This document shows, one piece after another, positions 1 to 6,250 of a stretch of DNA of 8,039 nucleotides; positions within the stretch are counted from its first letter, which is position 1; every line of letters begins with the position of its first letter. This DNA comes from DASXMX01 sp036794395 (GTDB taxonomy: Bacteria > Planctomycetota > Phycisphaerae > Tepidisphaerales > Tepidisphaeraceae): NCBI GenBank assembly GCA_036794395.1, contig DAIRGS010000322.1, positions 1-8,039 on the forward strand, read 5' to 3'. The notes below the pieces were generated by a model. That model was given only the letters and a program-made list of their open reading frames with translations. It made no database searches and had not been told where the DNA came from. A program made the translations under genes and the position numbers.

Positions 1-3
1 AAA

Positions 4-642
4 ATGCTGTCGAAATGGAGGCATTATGGATGGAGCTTCTCTCTGCTGCTGTGCGCGGCCACGGTGGTGCTGTGGGTGCGGAGCTGCTGGCGTCAAGACG
101 TTTTCTGGTCATACCATGTCGGCACATATATCAGCGGCAGGGGGACAGGCGAATACGGAAAGTACGACGACAACACCTACCTGCTCGAAATCGGTCGCGG
201 TGCGTTCGCTGTCGGCTATCTTAATCACCGTTATCTCCTGATCCCCACGCTGCGCACCCAGCTTCTCGCCGGGCAAGGTCTTCACCACGCGACGTCGAAA
301 CCCCATGCCCTTTACGGCGAAATCAATATTCCGCAATTTCAGCGGATTGGATTTAAATACGGCCTCCACGTGATGAAAGCGGGCGGTTTCACCTTCGGGC
401 GGCAATGCATCGTTCCATTATGGTTCCTTGCCGCGGCGTTCGCAGTTCTTCCAACCCGCGCAGTCGCGATCAGGTTCCTCAGTGTTCGAAGGCGCCGCAT
501 GGACGCCGGACTCTGCCCCACCTGCTCCTACAACCTCACCGACAACACCAGCGGCGTATGCCCTGAATGCGGCTTACCCGTCGTGCCTGCCCACAAAATC
601 CCCGGACTGCCCACAAAAACAGGGAAGCCCTGCGATTCATAG
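4..642 (+). CDS. Two-helix membrane protein with C-terminal zinc ribbon (copy 1)
   Basis: Predicted 212-residue inner-membrane protein of unknown function. A hydrophobic helix at about residues 9-28 (SLLLCAATVVLWV) is followed by a roughly 100-residue polar region, a second helix at about 134-152 (PLWFLAAAFAVLP), a basic stretch (VRRRR) and a four-cysteine ribbon C171-x2-C174-x11-C186-x2-C189 (CPTC...CPEC). The basic stretch suggests that the ribbon is cytoplasmic and the middle region faces the periplasm. The last 20 or so residues are Pro/Lys rich. The gene at 6926-7453 has the same plan and identical cysteine spacing, so the two are paralogues. From memory, this ribbon with NLTxNxSGVCPECG wording is common in uncharacterised Phycisphaerae proteins; it probably binds zinc structurally. 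The ATG lies three bases from the window edge, so the ribosome binding site cannot be seen and the start could lie further upstream. Confidence 0.85.
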   Translation: MLSKWRHYGWSFSLLLCAATVVLWVRSCWRQDVFWSYHVGTYISGRGTGEYGKYDDNTYLLEIGRGAFAVGYLNHRYLLIPTLRTQLLAGQGLHHATSKPHALYGEINIPQFQRIGFKYGLHVMKAGGFTFGRQCIVPLWFLAAAFAVLPTRAVAIRFLSVRRRRMDAGLCPTCSYNLTDNTSGVCPECGLPVVPAHKIPGLPTKTGKPCDS

Positions 643-748
643 GCAAAACCGGGTTGTTCGGACGCATTTGCGTATGGGTTGGGATGGGGTTTATCATGGG
701 GGATTCAGCGTCCACGTTTTGGTTGCGGGGGAAACGGATGTGAGCTCC

Positions 749-754
749 GGGGAG
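749..754 (+). promoter_or_regulatory. Ribosome binding site for the kinase gene
   Basis: GGGGAG ends 7 bases before the TTG at 762. An in-frame TGA at 741-743 limits how far upstream the frame can start, and TTG 762 is the first plausible start after it. This site is the reason for choosing a TTG start. Confidence 0.6.
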
Positions 755-761
755 TGGAATC

Positions 762-3700
762 TTGGGAAAATCTGGTCGAGATGATCTTCAGGTAATCGTG
801 GCGGAGCTTCGGAAGGTTCCGCGCGCGAAATGGGGGGCGGTTCGCGAACGACATGGGATGAACAACGCGGACTGGGAAGCGGCGCTGCGGATGTTGAAAC
901 AAGGAGCAGGCAAGGGCGCTCCCGCTGCGAAGGGCGCGCCGGCTGCGAGGCCAGTTGCGGCGAACAAGTCCGCCGATACCGTTGTCGACCCTAATGCGGG
1001 GCAGCTGGTTCGGAATCAGGCCGGCGGGGTGACTGGATTGGGGGCGGTTGATCGCGATCCGGAAGTCATCGGCCCATATCACATCGAGCAGAAGATCGGC
1101 GAAGGCGGCATGGGGATCGTGTACAAGGCCGAGCAGCGCCAGCCGGTTCGGCGGATGGTTGCGATCAAAGTCATCAAGCTGGGGATGGACACGGCCGACA
1201 TCGTGAAGCGGTTTGAGGCCGAGCGGCAGGCGCTGGCGGTGATGAACCATCCGAACGTCGCACGGGTGTACGAAGCGGGGGCGACGGAACAAGGTCGGCC
1301 TTACTTCGCGATGGAATACGTTCCGGGGTTGCCGTTCAATGAGTATTGCGATCAGTGCAAGCTGACGACGCGGCAGCGGCTGCAACTGTTCGTGGCGGTG
1401 TGCAGCGCTATTCAGCATGCGCACCAGAAGGGGATCATTCATCGCGATTTGAAGCCGACCAATATCCTGATCACGCTGGTGGATTCGACCCCGACGCCGA
1501 AGGTCATCGATTTTGGCATCGCCAAAGCCACTGACCAGCAACTGACGCAGCAGACGTTTCATACGCAGAGTGGTGCGGTCGTCGGCACGCCGGAGTACAT
1601 GTCGCCCGAGCAGGCGCTGACCGGCAGCCTGGACGTGGACACGCGAACAGACGTGTACTCGCTGGGGGTGGTGCTGTATCAGTTGCTGACCGGTTGTCTT
1701 CCATTCGATTCGATCGCGCTGCGCTCGTCCGGACCCGAGGGGATTGCGCGGATGATTCGTGAGACCGATCCGCCGCGGCCGAGCACCAAGCTCGGAACGG
1801 CGCACGGTGTGGAGGGTTCATCGCCCGGGACGTCGGAAGCGGATGAGTTGTCAGAGCGTCGGGGGTCGGATTTTCGCACGCTTCGCCGCGAGCTGACGCG
1901 CGATCTGGACTGGATCGTGCTTCGCGCGATGGAGAAGGACCGTACCCGCAGATATCAGACGGCCAATGCGCTGGGGCGGGACGTCGAGCGGTATCTGAAT
2001 GACGAGGCGGTGGAGGCGTGCCCGCCTTCGACAATGTATCGGATGCTGCGTTTCACGCGAAAGCACCGCGGTGCGTTGCGGGCGACAGCGGCGTTTGTTT
2101 TGCTGTTGCTGGCGACGACGGTGTTCAGTTCCCTCAAAGCCGTGCAAAAGACTTTGGCGGAGAGTGAAGCGAGGGACAATAGCAATCGGGCGGATGTTCT
2201 TCGGCAACGGGCCGAGTTGTCGGAAGCGGTAGCCAGGAGCGAGCGCGATAACGCGGTCGCGCAGGAGCAACGCGCGAAGCGCGCCGAGGCCGCCGCCAAG
2301 GCCGAGCGGGATGCGGCACTAGCGGAGAACACGCGGGCGAATCGCGAAGCCGCGGTTGCAACGGCGATGAGCAGCTCGCTGGTGGGCGTGACCGGCGCGT
2401 ACAGCTCCGCGGGGCGGTATGTGGAGGCCGAACCGCTGCTCAAAGAGGCGCTGGCGGCAATGCAGAAATCGTATGGCGATAACAACCTGACCACCTGCAA
2501 ATTCATGAACGATCTGGGATGGGTCTATCTGCGGCAGGGGCGGGATGCCGAGGCCGAACCGCTGTTGCAGAAGGCATCTGATCTGAGCCGGAAGCTGGCC
2601 GGCGAGAAGGACAGGAACACACTGACGTACCTGTTCAATCTTGCCACCGTGTACGCTCACGAGCATCGCACCGCGGAGGCGGAGCCGATCTTTAAAACGG
2701 TTTTGGCCGGGCGAACGGAGGTGTTGGGCGAGGGGGATCCGGAGACGCTGGAAACAATGATCGGGCTGGTGGTGCTATACAACGCCGAGCATCGTTACAC
2801 AGACTCGGAGCCGCTCTTGAAGCAGGGGTTGGCGGCGGCGAAGAGACAATTGGGTGAGCAGAGCCAGACGACCCTCACGTTCGAAAACGACCTCGGTTGG
2901 CTATATCTCCAGCTCAATCAATACGGGGAAGCGGAGCGTTTGCTCCGGCAGGCGGTGGATGCGGCACGCAAGACGCTGGGCGAATCGAAGCCCGCGACGC
3001 TGATGTACACGGGCAATCTGATCAACCTGTATCTCAAGCAAGGGAACAAGACCGCGGCGGCAAAGTTGCTTGCCGAGCGTGGTTTGGCGCAGGCTGGGGC
3101 GGGCAGGCTTACCGAGGGCGATCGCGATCTTGCCCAATCGATCCAGGTGGATCCTGCCAACGACCAGGTGTGGTACAACCGCGCTTGCATCCTGGCTCAT
3201 TTGAATGACTTGGGGAGTTACAAAAATGTCCGCCGGATGATGCTCGAGCGGTTCATCAACGCGAAGGATCGCCAGGTGGCGAATCGTGTTGCCAGGGCGT
3301 GCCTGCTTCTCACTGATGCAAGTACCGATCTGCAGGCGCCGACGGCTCTGGTGACGCGGGCACTGGCTGGCGACGCGAACGTGGCGCCCATCGCGAGCTT
3401 CCAACTGACGCGAAGTCTGCTGGAATTTCGCGCCGCCAATTATTCCGGCGCGATCGAATGGGCAAATAAGATGCGTTCACAGCCTGCCGTGACGCGGAGC
3501 GAGGCGCTGATTGCGGACCTGATCATCGCGATGTCGGGTTACGCGCAGGGTCAGCTCGGCGAGGCGCAGTCAGGACTGCGCCGTGCAGTTGCCGAAATGG
3601 ATCAGAAGCTTCCGCGGCTTGGCAGAGACACCCTCAATGAACCGCTGGCGGATGTGCTGGTGTCCCAGGTCCTTCGGCGCGAAGCCGAGTCGAAAATCGT

Positions 3701-3914
3701 AGGCACTCCGGCGACTCAGCCGACCGGTGGCGGCGTGGTTGCAACGGGAAACAATCGGTCAGCCGCGGGAATCGGCACCATCGCGGCTCGCCCGGATGGA
3801 TCCTACCGGCTTGAAGCGGCCGCATCGCGCGTCGTGGGACAGATGGCGCGGCTGGACGGCGACTTCATCGCCCATTGGAACGATGCCAAGGACTATGTGA
3901 CCTGGAACATTTAG
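762..3914 (+). CDS. Membrane-anchored Ser/Thr protein kinase with TPR repeats, ended by an in-frame TAG
   Basis: PknB-type protein kinase that would phosphorylate Ser/Thr on unknown targets; 1050 residues to the TAG. Residues 1-100 form a variable leader with an Ala/Pro/Lys linker. The kinase domain is at about 105-410: Gly loop GEGGMGIVY 113-121, ATP lysine K136 (VAIK), HRDLKPTN with catalytic D229, DFG D250, and GTPEYMSPE 275-283, so all key residues are present. A planctomycete-style tail follows (DLDWIVLRAMEKDR, then ACPPS 419-423). One membrane helix lies at about 437-457, then an Ala/Glu/Arg-rich coiled coil at 464-530, five or more TPR-like helical pairs at 541-770 with a strict 42-residue period, and a further helical region to about 970. 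From residue 1012 a beta-rich domain begins and is cut at I1050 by TAG. The same frame stays open after the TAG to 4622, so the intact ancestor was probably about 1286 residues. The start is TTG 762, with GGGGAG 7 bases upstream. No sigma-factor gene, a common partner of such kinases, is visible upstream. Confidence 0.93.
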   Translation: MGKSGRDDLQVIVAELRKVPRAKWGAVRERHGMNNADWEAALRMLKQGAGKGAPAAKGAPAARPVAANKSADTVVDPNAGQLVRNQAGGVTGLGAVDRDPEVIGPYHIEQKIGEGGMGIVYKAEQRQPVRRMVAIKVIKLGMDTADIVKRFEAERQALAVMNHPNVARVYEAGATEQGRPYFAMEYVPGLPFNEYCDQCKLTTRQRLQLFVAVCSAIQHAHQKGIIHRDLKPTNILITLVDSTPTPKVIDFGIAKATDQQLTQQTFHTQSGAVVGTPEYMSPEQALTGSLDVDTRTDVYSLGVVLYQLLTGCLPFDSIALRSSGPEGIARMIRETDPPRPSTKLGTAHGVEGSSPGTSEADELSERRGSDFRTLRRELTRDLDWIVLRAMEKDRTRRYQTANALGRDVERYLNDEAVEACPPSTMYRMLRFTRKHRGALRATAAFVLLLLATTVFSSLKAVQKTLAESEARDNSNRADVLRQRAELSEAVARSERDNAVAQEQRAKRAEAAAKAERDAALAENTRANREAAVATAMSSSLVGVTGAYSSAGRYVEAEPLLKEALAAMQKSYGDNNLTTCKFMNDLGWVYLRQGRDAEAEPLLQKASDLSRKLAGEKDRNTLTYLFNLATVYAHEHRTAEAEPIFKTVLAGRTEVLGEGDPETLETMIGLVVLYNAEHRYTDSEPLLKQGLAAAKRQLGEQSQTTLTFENDLGWLYLQLNQYGEAERLLRQAVDAARKTLGESKPATLMYTGNLINLYLKQGNKTAAAKLLAERGLAQAGAGRLTEGDRDLAQSIQVDPANDQVWYNRACILAHLNDLGSYKNVRRMMLERFINAKDRQVANRVARACLLLTDASTDLQAPTALVTRALAGDANVAPIASFQLTRSLLEFRAANYSGAIEWANKMRSQPAVTRSEALIADLIIAMSGYAQGQLGEAQSGLRRAVAEMDQKLPRLGRDTLNEPLADVLVSQVLRREAESKIVGTPATQPTGGGVVATGNNRSAAGIGTIAARPDGSYRLEAAASRVVGQMARLDGDFIAHWNDAKDYVTWNI
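2493..2996 (+). repeat. Four complete 42-residue TPR units inside the kinase gene
   Basis: Residues 578-745 of the kinase divide into four units of exactly 42 residues, marked by Thr at 578, 620, 662, 704 and 746. Each unit reads roughly (T)TLxxxxxLGxxYxxxxRxxEAEPLLxxA...LGE. A degenerate unit precedes them (AYSSAGRYVEAEPLL, 546-560) and a truncated one follows (746-770). This is the long-form TPR (TPR_10/TPR_12 type), expected to build a protein-binding superhelix. The repeat is at protein level; the DNA copies have diverged. Confidence 0.75.
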
Positions 3915-4172
3915 GTCCGTAAGACCGGCTCATATACGGTCACATTGGACTATGCATGTGCGGCGTATAGCGCCGGAAGCGTTTTCGAGATACTGGTTGG
4001 AAACAATAAGCTTCAGCGGAAAACCGTACGTACCGCGGGTTGGCTGGCGTTTCAGGCGATCAAGCTCGGCGCAATTGAGATCGACCGCACCGGGGTGATG
4101 ACCGTTCAGATCAGGCCCGTCAACAAGACCGGCGAGGCAGTGATGAACCTTCGCACCGTGCTGCTGCGGCCG
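3795..4172 (+). repeat. C-terminal domain repeat 1 of the kinase (contains the TAG)
   Basis: First of two ungapped 126-residue domains in the kinase frame, from DGSYRL to VLLRP. It aligns with repeat 2 without any insertion or deletion, with about 56 identical positions by hand count. Shared landmarks are W-x4-DYV-x-W, DYAC, SAGS, T-x2-W-x2-F, G-x-I-x-ID, AVMNLR and LRP. The pattern resembles beta-sandwich, galactose-binding-like modules attached to planctomycete sulfatases and glycoside hydrolases; that assignment is from memory and not tested. The TAG falls between W-N-I and V-R, where repeat 2 has Gln. Confidence 0.8.
3912..3914 (+). other. In-frame amber codon splitting the kinase frame
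   Basis: The local reading is GAC TAT GTG ACC TGG AAC ATT TAG GTC CGT. At the equivalent place repeat 2 (4329-4331) reads CAG, and the residues on both sides of the TAG match repeat 2 (DYVxW before, VR after). A single C-to-T transition from CAG explains it. The bases after the TAG (GTCCGT) do not resemble the known CARYYA readthrough context. It could be a real nonsense mutation, a consensus sequencing error, or a suppressed codon; the sequence alone cannot decide. Confidence 0.9.
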
Positions 4173-4622
4173 CGGGCGCAGACGATTGCCGAAGCCGTGG
4201 GCCAGGCGGCCGACGGGTCTTTCCAGCTTCAAGCGCCGGATGCAAAGATCGTTGGCAAAACGGCGCTGGCCGAAGACGAGAACGTCGGCTACTGGACGAA
4301 CCCAAAGGATTACGTGGAGTGGAAGCTCCAGGTGAGGACTCCGGGCAAGTTCCAGGTTGCGGTGGATTACGCGTGCATTCCCCAATCCGCGGGGAGCGAC
4401 TATGAGGTGGTCGTGGGAGGAGAGCGATTGCCGGCAAAGGTCGCCGCGACCGGCAGCTGGCGCGATTTCCGCACGGTCAGCATCGGCTCAATCCAGATCG
4501 ATCGAGCGGGCGTGGCCACGCTTCAGGTCAAGCCGGTGAACATCGGCAAGGGCGCGGTGATGAATCTTCGAAACGTGTTCCTCCGGCCTGCACTCGACAG
4601 CTCAGATAAGCCAGGCGGGTGA
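3945..4622 (+). CDS. Downstream part of the split kinase: rest of repeat 1 plus repeat 2
   Basis: This frame is the direct in-phase continuation of the kinase beyond the TAG at 3912-3914; the open stretch runs from 3915. If translated alone, the first candidate start is TTG 3945, giving 225 residues, but no Shine-Dalgarno precedes it and translation would begin in the middle of a domain strand (LDYAC). It is therefore better read as the C-terminal remnant of the kinase than as an independent gene. It contains the last 75 or so residues of repeat 1, a short linker (RAQTIAEAVGQAA), the whole of repeat 2 and a ten-residue tail. There is no signal peptide or membrane helix; in the intact protein this part would lie on the far side of the membrane from the kinase domain. 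Codon use and GC at third positions look like the upstream part, so decay, if real, is recent. Confidence 0.6.
   Translation: MDYACAAYSAGSVFEILVGNNKLQRKTVRTAGWLAFQAIKLGAIEIDRTGVMTVQIRPVNKTGEAVMNLRTVLLRPRAQTIAEAVGQAADGSFQLQAPDAKIVGKTALAEDENVGYWTNPKDYVEWKLQVRTPGKFQVAVDYACIPQSAGSDYEVVVGGERLPAKVAATGSWRDFRTVSIGSIQIDRAGVATLQVKPVNIGKGAVMNLRNVFLRPALDSSDKPGG
4212..4589 (+). repeat. C-terminal domain repeat 2 of the kinase (intact)
   Basis: Second 126-residue copy, from DGSFQL to VFLRP, separated from repeat 1 by 13 residues. It carries W-x4-DYVEW, then the LQVR that corresponds to the amber position in repeat 1, DYAC, SAGSDYEVVVGG, TGSWRDF, GSIQIDRAG and GAVMNLR. The alternating hydrophobic pattern suggests an all-beta fold. 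Ligand-binding residues cannot be assigned from sequence alone; a carbohydrate-binding-like role is inferred from resemblance to modules on planctomycete sulfatases and glycosidases. Confidence 0.8.
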
Positions 4623-4656
4623 AGAACCGGGCCTGTTCAGGATTAGAAGTTCCTTC

Positions 4657-4678
4657 GGCGGCACCGTTACGTGCTGCC
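4657..4678 (+). other. Hairpin between the kinase and HTH genes
   Basis: GGCGGCAC and GTGCTGCC can pair over 8 base pairs, including one G-U, around a six-base loop CGTTAC. It lies 34 bases after the kinase-frame stop and ends 9 bases before the HTH ribosome binding site. No T-run follows, so it is not a standard intrinsic terminator. It may slow or stop transcription, or may be chance in GC-rich DNA. Confidence 0.3.
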
Positions 4679-4687
4679 CGATTAGTT

Positions 4688-4695
4688 GAGAGGAG
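4688..4695 (+). promoter_or_regulatory. Ribosome binding site for the HTH gene
   Basis: GAGAGGAG is a near-perfect Shine-Dalgarno, ending 6 bases before GTG 4702. It decides the start in favour of this GTG over the later in-frame ATG at 4804, which would remove the conserved N-terminal part. Confidence 0.75.
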
Positions 4696-4701
4696 TGGCG
4701 T

Positions 4702-5043
4702 GTGGGAAAACGGCACAAAAAAGCCGAGTCGGCCAGTTCCGTTCTGCGCAAGCGTTATTATGCTGGAAAGCCCAGGCACCGCATTGAGCAAGCAGAGGCC
4801 GCAATGTCCAACATGGCATTGGGCGACAAAATTCGGATGCTTCGTGAGCACGCCGGACTAACGCAGGCACAACTTGCCGCGCAAATTGGAACTCAGCCAT
4901 CGCAGATCAGCCGGATTGAAGATGCTGACTACGATGGGCATTCGGTGGATACCCTTCGTCGCATTGCTAATGCACTGCATGCCAAACTGAAAATCGAATT
5001 CGTTGAAGACGGGTCGCAGACTCATAATTTACAGCCTGTCTGA
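4702..5043 (+). CDS. XRE-family helix-turn-helix protein, HigA antitoxin-like
   Basis: 113-residue DNA-binding protein. Residues 40-99 form an XRE/Cro-type five-helix domain: LGDKIRMLREHAGLTQAQLA, then IGTQPSQISRIEDADYDGHS with the recognition helix, then LRRIANALHAKLKIEFV. The N-terminal 35 residues include RKRYYAGKPRHR. This layout (Tyr-rich leader, SRIEDADYxGHS, a final KIEFV strand) is familiar from stand-alone or HigA-like antitoxin regulators. In higBA modules the toxin normally lies upstream; here the upstream gene is the kinase and the downstream gene is convergent, with no RelE/HigB-like protein seen, so it looks solitary. The start is GTG 4702 with an excellent ribosome binding site. 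It may share a transcript with the kinase (79-base gap) or be autonomous; no clear promoter or operator palindrome was identified. It could equally be an ordinary regulator unrelated to toxins. Confidence 0.85.
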   Translation: MGKRHKKAESASSVLRKRYYAGKPRHRIEQAEAAMSNMALGDKIRMLREHAGLTQAQLAAQIGTQPSQISRIEDADYDGHSVDTLRRIANALHAKLKIEFVEDGSQTHNLQPV

Positions 5044-5059
5044 TAGCTCGTTACATATC

Positions 5060-5299
5060 TCACATTGGCAATTGATCAATCGCGACGTTTCGAATCACGG
5101 TGGCGAGTTCTTCGCGGAGGTCGCGGGCGATTGCGGCAAACTCGTATCGGGCTTGGCTGATGAGTTTTTGCATCGTCTCTGTGATCACGGCCTGGGACGC
5201 GTGAACGCCTGCATTCCACGCGATAAGTGCCGTTTCCCTGGTGCCGGGGGGTTGTGCGCCTGGATAAACGCGATCGAACCATTCGTCGAAGGCATGCAT
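5060..5299 (-). CDS. Small hypothetical protein
   Basis: 79-residue protein, not recognised. It starts MHAFDEWFDRVYPG, has AWNAGVHASQAVITETM in the middle and ends in an amphipathic helical stretch (FAAIARDLREELATVIRNV). No membrane helix, signal peptide or cysteine is present; it is likely soluble and mainly helical. The AWxAG wording occurs in small phage-type proteins, but this is too weak to assign function. The frame stays open upstream to 5509, but that extension overlaps the ABC ATPase gene and has no protein-like character, so ATG 5299 was chosen; AAGG lies 12 bases upstream of it, a rather long spacing. It is convergent with the HTH gene (16-base gap) and divergent from the ABC gene (55 bases between starts). 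GC-rich third positions support coding. Confidence 0.55.
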   Translation of the reverse strand: MHAFDEWFDRVYPGAQPPGTRETALIAWNAGVHASQAVITETMQKLISQARYEFAAIARDLREELATVIRNVAIDQLPM

Positions 5300-5342
5300 T
5301 GCCCGATCATACCTTATCGTGGGGGCACGCGAGCCATTGGCC

Positions 5343-5348
5343 AAGGAG
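5343..5348 (+). promoter_or_regulatory. Ribosome binding site deciding the ABC ATPase start
   Basis: AAGGAG ends 6 bases before TTG 5355 but 24 bases before the in-frame ATG 5373, which lacks its own site. This favours the TTG start, adding six residues (MPIIPG) before MTRLAIDL. Confidence 0.5.
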
Positions 5349-5354
5349 CGGCGC

Positions 5355-6194
5355 TTGCCAATAATCCCCGGCATGACTCGACTCGCCATTGATCTTCGCT
5401 CGATTGGGTTTCGTCGGGACGGACGGTGGATTCTTGATGCGCTTTCTTGGCAGGTGGCCGAAGGGACTTGCGCCGCGATGCTGGGGCCGAATGGGTGCGG
5501 GAAGAGCACGCTGGCGCGGGTTATCGCAGGGCATTTGTGGCCGACGCGCGGGCATGTTCAGGTGCTGGGGCAGATCTTTGGGGAGGTGGATCTTCATGAA
5601 TTGCGCAAGAGTTTGCGGCTGGTTCAATCGACCAGTCCGGTGGAGATGGACCCGGATCTGACGGCCCACGAGGTTGCCGTGACAGGGTACTTCGGGACGC
5701 TGGGGCTTTATGATCCGGTCGAGGCGGCGATGAATGAACATGCCGCGGAGGTGCTGGATCGGGTGGGCCTGCATCATGTCGCGTCGCACCGATATACGAC
5801 GCTGAGCAATGGCGAGCGGATGCGATGTCTGATTGCGCGGGCGCTGGTGGTTCGGCCGCGACTGCTGTTGCTGGATGAGCCGACGGCGGGGCTGGATCTA
5901 TTGGCGCGGGAGCAGGTGCTGGCGACGATTCAGGCGCTGTTTGAAGGGGAGAATCCTGAGCCGCCGACCGTGCTGTTCATCACGCATCATCTGGAGGAAT
6001 TGCCGCCGGCGACTTCGAATGTTTTGCTTATGGACAATGGGAAGGTCGCGGCGCAGGGGCTGCCGGGGGAGGTGCTGACGGCGGAGAAGCTGTCGCCGGT
6101 GTATGGGTGCCCGATGGAAGTGACGGAGACGGGCGGGCGGTACTATGCGCAGGTGCATCCGGAGGCTTGGTCGTCGCTGTTGAAGAAAAGGTGA
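5355..6194 (+). CDS. ABC transporter ATP-binding protein
   Basis: 279-residue ABC ATPase that would hydrolyse ATP to drive a transporter. All motifs are present: Walker A GPNGCGKST 44-52, Q-loop Q91 (LVQSTSP), signature LSNGE 150-154, Walker B LLLLDE 170-175 with D-loop AGLD 178-181, and H-loop THH 210-212. The signature has N in place of the usual S-G-G, as in several iron- and molybdate-type ATPases. The C-terminal wording (FITHHLEELPP, then LSPVYGCPMEVTETGGRYY) resembles the stand-alone YlmA/ModF-like group; this is by recollection. No permease or binding-protein gene is next to it: the upstream gene is a small opposite-strand gene and the downstream neighbour is a convergent lipoprotein. 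Its partner must be encoded elsewhere, or it acts outside transport. The start may be TTG 5355 (good ribosome binding site) or ATG 5373; family similarity begins at about MTRLAIDL in either case. Confidence 0.92.
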   Translation: MPIIPGMTRLAIDLRSIGFRRDGRWILDALSWQVAEGTCAAMLGPNGCGKSTLARVIAGHLWPTRGHVQVLGQIFGEVDLHELRKSLRLVQSTSPVEMDPDLTAHEVAVTGYFGTLGLYDPVEAAMNEHAAEVLDRVGLHHVASHRYTTLSNGERMRCLIARALVVRPRLLLLDEPTAGLDLLAREQVLATIQALFEGENPEPPTVLFITHHLEELPPATSNVLLMDNGKVAAQGLPGEVLTAEKLSPVYGCPMEVTETGGRYYAQVHPEAWSSLLKKR

Positions 6195-6250
6195 GTGGCC
6201 CATCGCCGCATCGAAGGCGCTTTATAATAGCGAAGCGAATTGCACGAAGA

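Noticed and set aside
705..1805. Long opposite-strand open frame (366 residues) over the kinase start
   Set aside because: It lies opposite the kinase catalytic domain, whose motifs are unmistakable. The reverse translation is Arg/His/Pro rich without domains, a usual shadow in GC-rich DNA.
1504..2034. Opposite-strand frame of 176 residues
   Set aside because: Ser/Pro/Arg-rich shadow of the kinase gene with no motif.
1955..2506. Opposite-strand frame of 183 residues, Ala/Ser rich
   Set aside because: It mirrors the coiled-coil coding region of the kinase; the composition follows from that region's codons.
2901..3404. Opposite-strand frame of 167 residues
   Set aside because: It lies wholly opposite the TPR part of the kinase and has no recognisable protein features.
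5300..5509. N-terminal extension of the small opposite-strand gene up to 5509
   Set aside because: It overlaps the start and Walker A region of the ABC gene and is low-complexity Arg/Pro/Ser; ATG 5299 is the better start.
5307..5789. Opposite-strand frame of 160 residues
   Set aside because: It is antisense to the ABC ATPase Walker A to signature region and is His/Pro/Arg rich.
6223..6228. Perfect TATAAT as a possible -10 promoter element
   Set aside because: There is no matching -35 hexamer 16-18 bases upstream, and it would drive transcription antisense to the lipoprotein gene with no forward gene until 6692.
6195..6250. Possible bidirectional terminator between the convergent ABC and lipoprotein genes
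   Set aside because: No stable stem with a T-run was found; only short, imperfect GCGC/GCG pairings.
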